DNA of 44,932 nt, from positions 1 to 44,932 of the forward strand of contig JALZWM010000049.1 of assembly GCA_023300105.1 (NCBI GenBank), given 5' to 3'. The stretch is from Hellea sp. (lineage in GTDB: Bacteria > Pseudomonadota > Alphaproteobacteria > Caulobacterales > Maricaulaceae). A program made the position numbers and the translations under genes. Of the stretch, positions 16,380-24,691 are shown one piece after another (the stretch's first letter is position 1; each line of letters starts with the position of its first letter). Under the pieces are notes generated by a model. It did no database searches, was not told the origin of the DNA, and saw nothing but the letters and a program-made list of their open reading frames with translations.

Positions 16380-16832
16380 TTAAGACGTTGCTGTCTTCAC
16401 ATCTGGAATGCGGAGAACTTGGCCCGGATAGATTTTATCGGGATGGCTCAGCATCGGTTTATTCGCTTCAAAAATTTCAGGGTATAAACGCCAAGTGCCG
16501 TAATATGTCTTAGAGATTTCGCCAAGCGTATCGCCGGACTTTACGGTATGAAATTGTGACGTGCGGCCAGAGCGCGCTGTTGATTTATCATTCACCCCGC
16601 CGACGCCTTCGACATTCCCAACCGCCAAGATGATTTTCTCTTTCATCTCTTGTGTGGCCGCTTCGCCGATGAGGCTTACGCCGCCATCATCATCAACTTC
16701 GATTTCGATGCCTGTGGTATCAAGGCCCAAATCTTCAACTTCTTTTTTGAGGGTGTCTTTGCCTTTTTTACCTTTTATCATCGCGCCAAGGCCGCGGCCC
16801 GCAGCTTTTACAAATGGAATCATTCCGAACAT
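16380..16832 (-). CDS. BON-LysM protein (Kbp/YgaU-like)
   Basis: This 150-residue protein has a BON domain at about residues 25-80 ('DTTGIEIEVDDDGGVSLIGE') and a C-terminal LysM domain at about 95-145 ('HTVKSGDTLGEISKTYYG', 'IYPGQVLRIPD'). This is the arrangement of E. coli Kbp (YgaU), a K+-binding protein of cytoplasm or periplasm. There is no clear signal peptide. LysM usually binds N-acetylglucosamine polymers. It starts 12 bases after the stop of the VOC gene, so they are likely cotranscribed. A perfect 8-bp hairpin at 16345-16365 lies beyond the stop but lacks a T run on this strand. Confidence 0.9.
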   Translation of the reverse strand: MFGMIPFVKAAGRGLGAMIKGKKGKDTLKKEVEDLGLDTTGIEIEVDDDGGVSLIGEAATQEMKEKIILAVGNVEGVGGVNDKSTARSGRTSQFHTVKSGDTLGEISKTYYGTWRLYPEIFEANKPMLSHPDKIYPGQVLRIPDVKTATS

Positions 16833-16844
16833 ATCTTGCTCCTG

Positions 16845-17216
16845 TTAGGTCTGTGAATCAGTTGGTTCTTGCCATAATTCTATCTTGATGCCTTCGGGGT
16901 CAATAAACCAGCCAAAAACACCATATTCAGTATCATCAATATCGCCGATAATCTCTGCGCCGCCATTGCGGGCTTTTTGGATGAGGCCGCGCACATCATC
17001 CACGCGCAGATTAATCATGAAACGTTCAGAGGAGGGGGCGAGGTAGGTCGTATCGGCTTTAAAGGGACTCATCATCGTGCGGCCCTTGCCGTCGCTCTCC
17101 CATTCCATTGTGCCCCAATCCGTAATGTCTGCGCCCATATGCTCGGCCCACCATTTACGGTAGCTCTCTATATTTTCTGCCTTGAAGAAGACGCCGCCTA
17201 ATCCGAGTATTTTCAT
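16845..17216 (-). CDS. VOC (glyoxalase/bleomycin-resistance fold) protein
   Basis: This 123-residue single-domain protein has the VOC pattern: 'GLGGVFFKAENIESYRKWW' at the N-terminus, a central 'RFMINLRVDDV', and 'YGVFGWFIDPEGIKIELWQ' with the C-terminal metal-type Glu. Members are glyoxalase-like enzymes or binding proteins, and the specific reaction cannot be told. I chose the ATG at 17216, which gives the usual short N-terminus; a frame from 17231 is also open. It is the first gene of a two-gene unit with the BON-LysM protein. Confidence 0.85.
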   Translation of the reverse strand: MKILGLGGVFFKAENIESYRKWWAEHMGADITDWGTMEWESDGKGRTMMSPFKADTTYLAPSSERFMINLRVDDVRGLIQKARNGGAEIIGDIDDTEYGVFGWFIDPEGIKIELWQEPTDSQT

Positions 17217-17259
17217 CTGTGTTCCCATCATGAATTGTGAACCTTGAATAAATGTTATT

Positions 17260-17284
17260 TTGACGCGCTAAACTGTGGCGTCAA
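17260..17284. promoter_or_regulatory. Inverted repeat in divergent region
   Basis: TTGACGC and GCGTCAA, seven bases each and perfect, are separated by 11 bases. They lie between the VOC gene (minus strand) and the small membrane protein gene (plus strand). This could be an operator. No regulator is assigned. Confidence 0.3.
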
Positions 17285-17355
17285 GACGCTTGGCCTTTTG
17301 AACAAAGCGGTTTATAGACGCGAAAAAATGGCTCTAAAAGCGATAGGCTTAGATT

Positions 17356-17487
17356 ATGACAGCACTTATTTTATCCGGTGGTATTAGCGTTTTCGGCTTT
17401 GCCATTGACCCCGCATTGTTTTGCTTTGGTTTGATTGCTGTCATCTTTGGCGGTTTGAATATCCTTGAATTTAAACGTTTCGATTAA
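17356..17487 (+). CDS. Small membrane protein (43 residues) ahead of antiporter
   Basis: This short frame encodes 43 residues, mostly hydrophobic, with one or two membrane-spanning stretches (residues 1-16 and 20-34) and a basic end 'LEFKRFD'. Its stop is 10 bases before the antiporter start, so it is probably cotranscribed and could influence that transporter. Codon use is ordinary. The ribosome-binding site is weak (GATAGG about 9 bases upstream). I do not recognise a family; the call rests on composition, an intact frame and context. Confidence 0.5.
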   Translation: MTALILSGGISVFGFAIDPALFCFGLIAVIFGGLNILEFKRFD

Positions 17488-17497
17488 GCTTTAAAGC

Positions 17498-18472
17498 ATG
17501 CTTGTTCCTTTTCTCTTGCTGCTTGTCGGCATCGTTATCCTCATTATTGCGGGGGATTGGATGGTGCGCGGGGCGGCCGCTTTGGCACGTCATTGGGGCG
17601 TTCCGTCTCTGATTGTCGGCTTGACGATTGTAGCCTTCGGGACATCTGCGCCTGAGCTCGTTGTCGGCGTGCAATCTGTTTTAAAAGGCGCAGGCGACCT
17701 CGCGGCGGGTAATGTTATTGGCTCTAATATTGCCAATGTACTCTTGGCGCTCGGACTTCCCGCTTTGATTATGGCAATCCCGACGAATATGGCCGGTGTT
17801 GCAAGGAACAGCCTCATCGCAATTTTTGCGACAGTTTTGTTCATTGTCCTCGCCTTTACGGCCTCGGCGCATACTATGGGCACATTGCAAGGCGCGATTT
17901 TGTTTGGTGGCATTCTGGCTTACCTCGGTTATATGTTCCGCTTGGCCCGCTCTGGTGCTGCTGATCCTATCTTAGACGAGATGACTGAAATAGATGAAGG
18001 CAAAGACGGCCTGCCGACGAATGTTCTGCTCTCTGTGGGCTTCGTTATTGTCGGTATTATCGGCTTGGTCTTGGGCGGGAAATTAATTGTCGATAACGCG
18101 GTTATCATTGCGCAGGCAATGAATATCTCAAACGCAGTCATCGGCCTTACGATTGTCGCTATCGGGACATCATTACCTGAAATTGCAACAGTTATCGTGG
18201 CCTCATATCGCGGTCATTCCGAAGTTGCGATTGGGAACGTTCTCGGCTCTAACGTCTTTAACATTTTTGCAGTTATGGGCGCATCTGCTTTGGCAGGACC
18301 TGTCCAGATAGATGATAAGCTTTTGACATTTGATGTCTGGGTTATGCTGGCCTCGAGCGCGGCGCTTCTTTTGTTTGTTCTTAGGCGTGAGCCCATAGGT
18401 AAAATGGTCGGTGTTGCTTTCCTCGTCGGATACATCCTTTACATGCTGGCGCTCGCAAGCCGTGTCATGTAA
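17498..18472 (+). CDS. Calcium/sodium antiporter (CaCA family, YrbG-like)
   Basis: This 324-residue integral membrane protein has about ten hydrophobic helices and the two inverted alpha-repeats of the Ca2+/cation antiporter superfamily: 'VAFGTSAPELVVGVQS' near residue 45 with 'GNVIGSNIANVLLALG', and 'AIGTSLPEIATVIVAS' near residue 223 with 'GNVLGSNVFNIFAVMG'. The conserved Glu in each PE pair binds the cation. It would exchange Ca2+ (or another cation) for Na+ or H+ across the inner membrane. A 43-residue membrane peptide precedes it, and the PTPS-like gene follows after 10 bases, so a longer operon is possible. Confidence 0.94.
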   Translation: MLVPFLLLLVGIVILIIAGDWMVRGAAALARHWGVPSLIVGLTIVAFGTSAPELVVGVQSVLKGAGDLAAGNVIGSNIANVLLALGLPALIMAIPTNMAGVARNSLIAIFATVLFIVLAFTASAHTMGTLQGAILFGGILAYLGYMFRLARSGAADPILDEMTEIDEGKDGLPTNVLLSVGFVIVGIIGLVLGGKLIVDNAVIIAQAMNISNAVIGLTIVAIGTSLPEIATVIVASYRGHSEVAIGNVLGSNVFNIFAVMGASALAGPVQIDDKLLTFDVWVMLASSAALLLFVLRREPIGKMVGVAFLVGYILYMLALASRVM

Positions 18473-18482
18473 GAGCCTGAAA

Positions 18483-18860
18483 ATGGCAACGCACTTAACA
18501 TTTGAAATAGAAAAAGACTTCCAGTTTGAAGCGGCGCATTACTTTGGGCACGCGGATGCTAATGACCTCTTCAAAAAAATCCACGGCCATAGCTTTGCGG
18601 GAACCGTTCGCATAGAAGGCGACGCGCAGGAAGAAAAAGGCTGGATACGCGATCTTTGGAAAATTGAACAAATTGTTCAAGAGGTGGTAAAGCCGCTCGA
18701 CCATTCTTTGCTCAATGAAGTCGAAGGTCTTGATCAACCTGCTTTAGAGCAAATTGCTAAGTGGATTTTTGAACGTTTAGACCCCCGCCTCCCGGGACTC
18801 TCCTGCGTCGAAGTCCGCCGCCCGTCCTGCGGAGAGCGCGCCAGAGTGAGGCGGTCATGA
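18483..18860 (+). CDS. 6-pyruvoyl-tetrahydropterin synthase-like protein lacking catalytic Cys
   Basis: This 125-residue protein has the PTPS/QueD fold signature: zinc ligands His19 ('FEAAHYF') and His34/His36 ('IHGHSF'), and the 'PLDHSLLNE' segment with the Asp-His pair. The Cys that normally lies four residues before the first His of HGH is Phe30, and the usual C-terminal Glu-Thr motif is replaced by 'RRPSCGERA'. Hence it is probably not a standard QueD; it may act on another pterin. Its TGA overlaps the ATG of the next gene (ATGA), a pteridine-reductase-like SDR, so a pterin cofactor pathway is inferred. I chose the ATG at 18483; AAGAG lies upstream. Confidence 0.8.
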   Translation: MATHLTFEIEKDFQFEAAHYFGHADANDLFKKIHGHSFAGTVRIEGDAQEEKGWIRDLWKIEQIVQEVVKPLDHSLLNEVEGLDQPALEQIAKWIFERLDPRLPGLSCVEVRRPSCGERARVRRS

Positions 18861-19594
18861 GTTTGCAAGCCATGAAGTCTATTCTGATAACGGGGGCAGG
18901 TGCGCGGGTTGGATCTCATTTAGCGCAAGGCCTTGCAGCGCAGGGCTGGGCCGTTGCGATTCATTACAATCGCAGCCGCAAAGGAGCGGATGCTTTAGCT
19001 CAGACTATTAGAAACAGCGGCGGCACAGCTGAACTTGTTCAGGCGAACCTCTTTGTCCCTCAAGATGTGAACTCATTAATCGAGCGCGCGGCGGGTGCGC
19101 TAGGCCAGCCGCTCACGGCGCTTATCAATAATGCTTCGACCTTTGATGATGATAGCGCGCTTGATTTTACGAATGCGACATTTGATTATCACATGGATAT
19201 AAATTTGCGCACGCCAGTCATCCTATCACAACAATTCGCAAAGCAATTGCCAGAGAGGGCGAAAGGCGTCATCATAAATATGGTCGATCAACGTGTGTTA
19301 AATCCGGACCCATCATATTTTACTTATAGTTTGTCAAAATCAGCTTTATACGCCGCCACCAAGACTCTCGCCCAAGCTTTAGCGCCCCACATTCGGGTCA
19401 ATGCAATAGGGCCGGGGCCAACGTTACAAAACAAAGCTCAAACCCAAGAAGAGTTCGCTGCCGAGGCGGCATCAACGCTTTTGGGGCATGGGTCATCACC
19501 TGATGATATTTTAGAGGCCGCTCATTATTTACTAAGCGCGGAGTCAGTCACAGGGCAAATGCTAACAGTTGATAGCGGACAACATCTTGCGTAA
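18857..19594 (+). CDS. SDR, pteridine reductase/FolM-like
   Basis: This 245-residue NADPH-dependent short-chain reductase has a glycine motif 'TGAGARVG', the 'HYNRS' segment after strand 2 that binds the NADPH phosphate in PTR1/FolM proteins, 'NNAS', an active-site Asp in 'NMVDQ' and Tyr/Lys in 'YSLSK'. These features favour reduction of dihydropterins (dihydromonapterin or dihydrofolate) over general alcohols. Its start overlaps the stop of the PTPS-like gene by four bases, so the two are coupled; GAGG lies 5 bases upstream. An alternative ATG is at 18872. The substrate is inferred. Confidence 0.8.
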   Translation: MSLQAMKSILITGAGARVGSHLAQGLAAQGWAVAIHYNRSRKGADALAQTIRNSGGTAELVQANLFVPQDVNSLIERAAGALGQPLTALINNASTFDDDSALDFTNATFDYHMDINLRTPVILSQQFAKQLPERAKGVIINMVDQRVLNPDPSYFTYSLSKSALYAATKTLAQALAPHIRVNAIGPGPTLQNKAQTQEEFAAEAASTLLGHGSSPDDILEAAHYLLSAESVTGQMLTVDSGQHLA

Positions 19595-19596
19595 GC

Positions 19597-19618
19597 TGTC
19601 ATCGAATGGGGGATGACA
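19597..19618 (+). promoter_or_regulatory. Inverted repeat covering the LacI-family gene ribosome-binding site
   Basis: TGTCATC (19597-19603) and GATGACA (19612-19618) are perfect complements with an 8-base spacer, and the start codon at 19620 follows directly. The spacer and right arm contain the purine-rich GGGGGA that serves as ribosome-binding site. It could be an autoregulatory operator or an mRNA hairpin that limits translation. Confidence 0.4.
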
Positions 19619-19619
19619 C

Positions 19620-20627
19620 ATGAAAGCAACTATAACTGACGTCGCCAAACATGCGGGTGTTTCCATGAAGACGGTTTCGCGTGTTCTTAACAATGAACCT
19701 AATGTTGCAGAGAAAACGCGCGACAAGGTTTTGGAGGCGGCCAAAGCGCTGCGTTATACGCCTAATTTGGCTGCGCGAGGTCTTGCTAGCTCAAAGTCCT
19801 ATTTAATTGCGATGATGTTTGGTTCCTCAAGCCCGAACTATCTTGCTAATCTTCAAGCGGGAGCAATTGAAGCCTGCCGTGAAAATGGGTTCCATCTCGT
19901 TGTCGAAGCCTTTGATATGACAAGCGACCATATTAGTGATGATTTTGAGCGGCGTCTTGAACGCTTGCCTGTTGACGGAATTATCCTAACCGCGCCCTTT
20001 AGTGATAGTCCCGAAATTTTTAAAATTCTCAAGCGACTCAATATTGATTTTGTGCCCGTTGCTCCGTCTCATGAAATTGAAGGCATCTCTAGCGTGAAAA
20101 TGGATAATGTGCAGGCAGCCAAGGAAATGACAGAATATCTTATTGGACTTGGACATACGGATATTGGCTTTATCAAAGGGCCGCCGAAGCATAGCTCATC
20201 GGGTCATCGCTTTAGAGGGTTCAAAGAAGCTTTGGCGGCGCATGGCCTTGACCTTAACCCTGATTGGGTTGTGGGGGGTGACTTCTCTTTTAAATCCGGC
20301 GTGGACGCAGCAACAAAAATTTTAGACAATGAAATGCTCCCCAGCGCAATATTTGCCAGTAATGATGATATGGCCGCTGGCGTCGTCTCTGTGGCAGGGG
20401 GTAGAGGTATTTCAGTCCCAGAGGCATTAACTGTGGCTGGCTTTGATGACACGCCTTTGGCTAAAATTTTGTGGCCGCAGCTGACAACAATAAAACAGCC
20501 CATTTATGACATGGGGCATCGCGCGGCGAATATATTGATAAATCCGCCAAAGGATGAAGACCGTCTTACGTCTTATTGTATGGAACATGATCTCATTATT
20601 AGAGATTCGACAGCGCCCAAAAGCTAG
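19620..20627 (+). CDS. LacI-family transcriptional regulator
   Basis: This 335-residue regulator has the LacI helix-turn-helix at residues 3-25 ('ITDVAKHAGVSMKTVSRVL'), the hinge helix 'YTPNLAARGLASSKS', and a periplasmic-binding-protein-like effector domain from about residue 60 ('MFGSSSPNYLANLQAG', 'FASNDDMAAG', 'VAGFDDTPLAK'). Such proteins sense sugars or related ligands and usually repress nearby catabolic genes. No sugar genes are adjacent, so the regulon lies elsewhere or is unknown. An inverted repeat overlaps its own ribosome-binding site, which may mean autoregulation. Confidence 0.94.
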   Translation: MKATITDVAKHAGVSMKTVSRVLNNEPNVAEKTRDKVLEAAKALRYTPNLAARGLASSKSYLIAMMFGSSSPNYLANLQAGAIEACRENGFHLVVEAFDMTSDHISDDFERRLERLPVDGIILTAPFSDSPEIFKILKRLNIDFVPVAPSHEIEGISSVKMDNVQAAKEMTEYLIGLGHTDIGFIKGPPKHSSSGHRFRGFKEALAAHGLDLNPDWVVGGDFSFKSGVDAATKILDNEMLPSAIFASNDDMAAGVVSVAGGRGISVPEALTVAGFDDTPLAKILWPQLTTIKQPIYDMGHRAANILINPPKDEDRLTSYCMEHDLIIRDSTAPKS

Positions 20628-20698
20628 GTTTGAAATTAGACTGCTATTATTTAAACCGTTTTTCCAGCCACTCCGTAACTAACTTAGGAGTATAGAAT

Positions 20699-21361
20699 AT
20701 GAAATTAAGTATAATCAGTCTGGCAATCGCCATTTTAGTTTTAGGGTTTATGAGTATTTCATCTTCAGCGAGTGCAACAGAGAAGCCGCAATATGTTGTA
20801 GCCGAGACGGATGATAAAATCGAAATTCGAGACTATCCCGTAATGTTACTGGCCGAAGTCACCGTGTCGGGTGACCGCGGTACTGCGGCCAACCGGGGCT
20901 TTAGAAAATTGGCGGCGTTCATATTTGGTGACAATCAAGCCAAGTCGAAAATTTCCATGACGTCTCCCGTTGTTCAAACATCTCAACAAGAAACCGTTAA
21001 GACAGAGTCAGTTAAATCAGAGAAAATTTCTATGACGGCCCCTGTTGTGCAAAAGCCGTCGCTTGATGGGACTTGGAAAGTCAATTTCATGATGCCGTCA
21101 AAGTATTCGAAAGAGACACTTCCTATTCCTCTTGATACGGACATTAGGATTTTTGAAACAGCGCCTTATCGCACGGTTAGTCTAAGGTTTTCTGGAAGCG
21201 CTTCTATAAATAACATACGTAAACACCAAGAAAAGTTAAACGCCTATATGAGCACAAAGGGGATGACGGCGCTGAGTGGTCCTGAATATGCGTTTTATGA
21301 CGCGCCATTTGTCCCGCCGATGTTTCGGCGAAATGAAGTGCATTATAGAATTACTCAATAG
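20699..21361 (+). CDS. SOUL-family heme-binding-like protein, exported
   Basis: This 220-residue protein has a signal peptide (hydrophobic residues 5-24, cleavage probably after the Ala-Thr stretch near residue 28) and a SOUL domain: 'YEIRDYP'-like 'KIEIRDYPVMLLAEV', two copies of the 'SKISMTSPV'/'EKISMTAPV' segment, 'FMMPSKYS', and 'APYRTVSLRFSG'. SOUL proteins bind heme or tetrapyrroles in some cases. The position in the periplasm is inferred from the signal. The start follows TAGGAG about 8 bases upstream. It is convergent with the ABC transporter gene, four bases away. Confidence 0.9.
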   Translation: MKLSIISLAIAILVLGFMSISSSASATEKPQYVVAETDDKIEIRDYPVMLLAEVTVSGDRGTAANRGFRKLAAFIFGDNQAKSKISMTSPVVQTSQQETVKTESVKSEKISMTAPVVQKPSLDGTWKVNFMMPSKYSKETLPIPLDTDIRIFETAPYRTVSLRFSGSASINNIRKHQEKLNAYMSTKGMTALSGPEYAFYDAPFVPPMFRRNEVHYRITQ

Positions 21362-21364
21362 TCT

Positions 21365-23248
21365 TTAAGCCGTATCAAATTGAAGATGGGCGAGACGTGC
21401 GTAAAGACCGTTGTTTTTTACAAGTTCAACATGCGTGCCTGTTTCAACAATTTGCCCGTCTTCCATCACGATAATGCGGTCTGCTTTGAGGACTGTTGCG
21501 AGGCGGTGAGCAATAATCAATGTTGTTTTTGTTTTGGACATTTCTTCAAAAGCGTGTTGCACCGCACGTTCACTCTCGGCGTCAAGCGCGCTTGTTGCTT
21601 CATCAAGTAAGAGAATAGGCGCGTCGCGCAAAATAGCCCGCGCAATGGCAAGGCGTTGTCTCTGGCCGCCTGACAGCGTGACAGCTGACTCGCCAAGGTC
21701 TGTGGCATAGCCCTCTGGTAGTTTTTCAATAAACTCATGCGCAAAGGCCGCTTTGGCCGCAAGAATAACATCGGCATCTGATGCGCCTTCACGGCCATAG
21801 CGTATGTTATCCATAGCGCTACCCGAGAAGAGCGGCGTGTTTTGCTGAACAATCGCGAGCTGTTGTCTGAGATTTTGTGGCGTCAGTTTATGTGTGGGAA
21901 TACCGTCAATTGTAATCTGTCCCGCATCAACATCATAAAACCGCAGCAGCAGTTGAAAGAGGGTTGATTTACCTGCGCCGGACGGACCGACCAAAGCCAC
22001 TGTCTCGCCTGCTTTTACACTAAAACTTACATCTCGTATGGCTTGCTCAGTTGGCCGCGTCGGGTAGGCGAATGACACATTTTTAAATGCGACAGCGCCC
22101 TGCGTATTTTCAAGAATTGAAGGGGTGTCTGGGGCTGTAATAACAGGTTCCTCTTCGAGTAATTCCATCACGCGTTCCGTTGCGCCAGAGGCCCTTAGGA
22201 AGTCAGTCCATGTTCCGATTAAGAAACCAACGCTTGAGACGACTTGAAACGAGAGCCAGCCAAATTGTGTTAGCGTACCGCGTGACATTCCAGATTGGCC
22301 ACCGCTGGCTTTAGATTTTGAAACCTCGGTTGCGCCGTACCAGATCATGATAACGATGCCAGCAAGGCCAAGGCTAACCATCATGAATGTCATTAGGCTG
22401 CGAATAGCAATGCGTTTTTTATGCGCGGTAAAAGTACCTTCGACAGCTTCGGAAAAGTCACGGCGTTCTTTGGCTTCGCGTGTGAAAGCTTGCACCGTTT
22501 GCATGGCGGATAGACTTTCGCTGGCGCGTGAAGAGGCGCTGGCAAGTTTGTTCTGACTATCTTTTGAATGGGTACGTATCCGCTTTCCCACGAGCATAAC
22601 GGGCAGCAAAGCAAGTGGGCCAATTAGCATGACGAGAAGTGTAAGTTTCATGTTTATGAAAAACATAATGATAATGGCGCCAATGGTGAAGGCGATATGA
22701 CGGAGCGCAAAAGAAAAGGACGATCCGATGATGGACTCAATCAACGTCGTGTCGGTTGTTAGCCGCGAGAGCACTTCACCTGTATGGATGCGTTCATAAA
22801 ACTCTGTACTGAGTGTTGTCAGCTTGTCGTAAACATCTTTACGCAAATCCGCGATAACGCGCTGTCCGAGGATGCTAATAAAGTAAAACCGTAGCGCGCC
22901 AGACACAGCCATGACGATTGCGATAATCAAAGCGAATTTGAAGTAAGCCCCCATTTGGCTGCCATCACCCACGGCATAACGCATACAGCTCTCGGGGAGC
23001 TCTTTGTCTCCGACGAGCCCACAATCCAAAACAATACGCGCCGCAAAGGATATCCCAAGGTTCATCACTGTCGCGATGGCGAGGAATATTAAAAACAGTG
23101 CCACAATAAGCGGGTAACGTCCTACGAAAGGTAGAAGCATGCGAAGCGGTTTGACAGAACGCGCTTTGCCGCGTTTGTCTTTATCAAGCTCTATGCTTGC
23201 AGCTAAGGCGGCGCCTTCAGTGCGACTTTCGTCAATGTTATCAACCAT
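21365..23248 (-). CDS. ABC transporter, fused permease and ATPase (MsbA-like)
   Basis: This 627-residue half-transporter has six membrane helices in residues of about 40-350 followed by an ATPase domain: Walker A 'GPSGAGKST' near residue 420, signature 'LSGGQRQRLAIARAI' near 523 and Walker B 'ILLLDEATSALD' near 542. It would work as a homodimer exporting lipid, drug or peptide substrates from the cytoplasm or inner leaflet. Membership is the ABCB/MsbA-like exporter group; an msbA role in lipid A flipping cannot be claimed. The start has AGAGG upstream. The MFS exporter gene lies upstream on the same strand with a 76-base gap. Confidence 0.93.
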   Translation of the reverse strand: MVDNIDESRTEGAALAASIELDKDKRGKARSVKPLRMLLPFVGRYPLIVALFLIFLAIATVMNLGISFAARIVLDCGLVGDKELPESCMRYAVGDGSQMGAYFKFALIIAIVMAVSGALRFYFISILGQRVIADLRKDVYDKLTTLSTEFYERIHTGEVLSRLTTDTTLIESIIGSSFSFALRHIAFTIGAIIIMFFINMKLTLLVMLIGPLALLPVMLVGKRIRTHSKDSQNKLASASSRASESLSAMQTVQAFTREAKERRDFSEAVEGTFTAHKKRIAIRSLMTFMMVSLGLAGIVIMIWYGATEVSKSKASGGQSGMSRGTLTQFGWLSFQVVSSVGFLIGTWTDFLRASGATERVMELLEEEPVITAPDTPSILENTQGAVAFKNVSFAYPTRPTEQAIRDVSFSVKAGETVALVGPSGAGKSTLFQLLLRFYDVDAGQITIDGIPTHKLTPQNLRQQLAIVQQNTPLFSGSAMDNIRYGREGASDADVILAAKAAFAHEFIEKLPEGYATDLGESAVTLSGGQRQRLAIARAILRDAPILLLDEATSALDAESERAVQHAFEEMSKTKTTLIIAHRLATVLKADRIIVMEDGQIVETGTHVELVKNNGLYARLAHLQFDTA

Positions 23249-23324
23249 GCGCGGCCTCTAGCACTAGGGACAAGCTTCTCGCAAGGCTCCTTCATGCGGC
23301 ATGTCTTCTTTTACCACTTTATAT

Positions 23325-24566
23325 TTAGATGTCTTTATCGAGCTGTCTGATTTTGCGAAGTTCAGGAAATAGCATCCCGCAAATCATGGTGACACCTACC
23401 GCCGCGATTCCGCCGCCAATAACGGTTATAATAGCGCCCCATTTCGCTGCAATAAACCCAGCCCGCGCGTCACCTAATTCGTTTGAAGCCATAAGAAAGA
23501 TAGAGTTCACGGCATTGACGCGTCCACGTACCTCATCTGGAGTCCACAGCTGAAGCAGGACTTCGCGGATAATAACGCTGATCATATCAAGCGCGCCAAT
23601 AAGCAAGAGCGCGAAGAGGGATAACCATACAGAGGTTGAAAATCCAAACAGAGCCGTGGCCGCGCCAAAGAGAGCAACCGCGACTAATAAAATTGTGCCT
23701 GCATGGTCTTTAATTGGGAACTTCGTCATCCATATAACGACGGCGATTGCGCCGACCCCGGGTGCTGCGCGCAGCCACCCTAAACCTGAAGGGCCCATGC
23801 CTAATATTTCTTTGGCAAAAATAGGCATTAATGCGACTACGCCGCCAAGCATAACCGCGAAGAGGTCTAGCGTAATAGCGCCCAGGACAATCTTGGTCTT
23901 CCAGATATACCGAAACCCGCCGAGTAAAACACCGACGTCTATCTTTTTCTTATTTATAGCCTGCGGTGGTTTAGGAATAGATATGATGAGCATGGCGGCA
24001 AGACTCATGAGGATTGCTGCGCAGAGGTAAGGCGCAGTTCTGGAATAGGCGGCTAGCAAGCCGCCTGCGACCGGCCCGAAAATACTGGCAAGCTGCCATG
24101 ATGATGTCACCCACCCAATGGCGTTTTGGAAATCTGCTTTTGGAACCAGATTAACTACAAGCGATGACGAGGCCGGTGAGTGGAATGCGCGGGCGACGCC
24201 AAACCCTGCTAGAACAGCCATAACCCAAACAGGGTTAAACGGTCCAGATGCGGCCATAACGCAGAGGCTAAGGCTACCTGTGGCCATACCGATAATTGCG
24301 CAGGCCATAACAATGCGGCGGCTATAACGATCCGTGACAAGCCCTGTAACAAGAACAAGTAAAAGAGCAGGCAGGAATTGCACAAGTCCAATAAGGCCGA
24401 GCCAAAAGGGGTTTTCTGTCTCAACCCAAATATGCCAGCCGACGGCTGTTGACACGGCTTGGAAGGAAAAGGCAGTCAGGAAACGCGCGATGAAAAAGCG
24501 TTTATAGCTCGAATGGCGAAACGCCGCAAACTGATCGCTATTCTGAATCTCTTTACTTTGAGTCAT
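23325..24566 (-). CDS. MFS transporter (MFS_3/EntS-like)
   Basis: This 413-residue protein has about 11-12 hydrophobic helices. 'DRYSRRIVMA' after helix 2 is the conserved MFS loop motif, and 'LAGFGVARAFHSPASSSLV' matches the EntS-like MFS_3 subgroup that exports siderophores or drugs. The substrate is unknown. It lies upstream of an ABC exporter on the same strand and diverges from recQ. The ribosome-binding site is weak. Confidence 0.9.
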   Translation of the reverse strand: MTQSKEIQNSDQFAAFRHSSYKRFFIARFLTAFSFQAVSTAVGWHIWVETENPFWLGLIGLVQFLPALLLVLVTGLVTDRYSRRIVMACAIIGMATGSLSLCVMAASGPFNPVWVMAVLAGFGVARAFHSPASSSLVVNLVPKADFQNAIGWVTSSWQLASIFGPVAGGLLAAYSRTAPYLCAAILMSLAAMLIISIPKPPQAINKKKIDVGVLLGGFRYIWKTKIVLGAITLDLFAVMLGGVVALMPIFAKEILGMGPSGLGWLRAAPGVGAIAVVIWMTKFPIKDHAGTILLVAVALFGAATALFGFSTSVWLSLFALLLIGALDMISVIIREVLLQLWTPDEVRGRVNAVNSIFLMASNELGDARAGFIAAKWGAIITVIGGGIAAVGVTMICGMLFPELRKIRQLDKDI

Positions 24567-24622
24567 AAAGGTCTGATGGGCGCGCGGTATAAAGAGGTCA
24601 AGCTTTGACTCGGCTATTCTAA

Positions 24623-24636
24623 TTGAAAATTTTCAA
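24623..24636. promoter_or_regulatory. 14-bp perfect palindrome upstream of recQ
   Basis: TTGAAAATTTTCAA is fully self-complementary and lies 55 bases before the recQ start, in the gap between the divergent MFS and recQ genes. It may be an operator. It does not match the GTTC-N7-GTTC LexA box of Alphaproteobacteria. Confidence 0.3.
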
Positions 24637-24691
24637 ATATTTATTGTCTGCGCTCTTGCGGCTCAGCTTTTGTGAGGCCAGTAAGCGTCAT

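Noticed and set aside
21365-24566. Siderophore biosynthesis/export locus suggested by EntS-like MFS and ABC exporter
   Set aside because: No NRPS, ferric-uptake or TonB receptor genes are present in the window.
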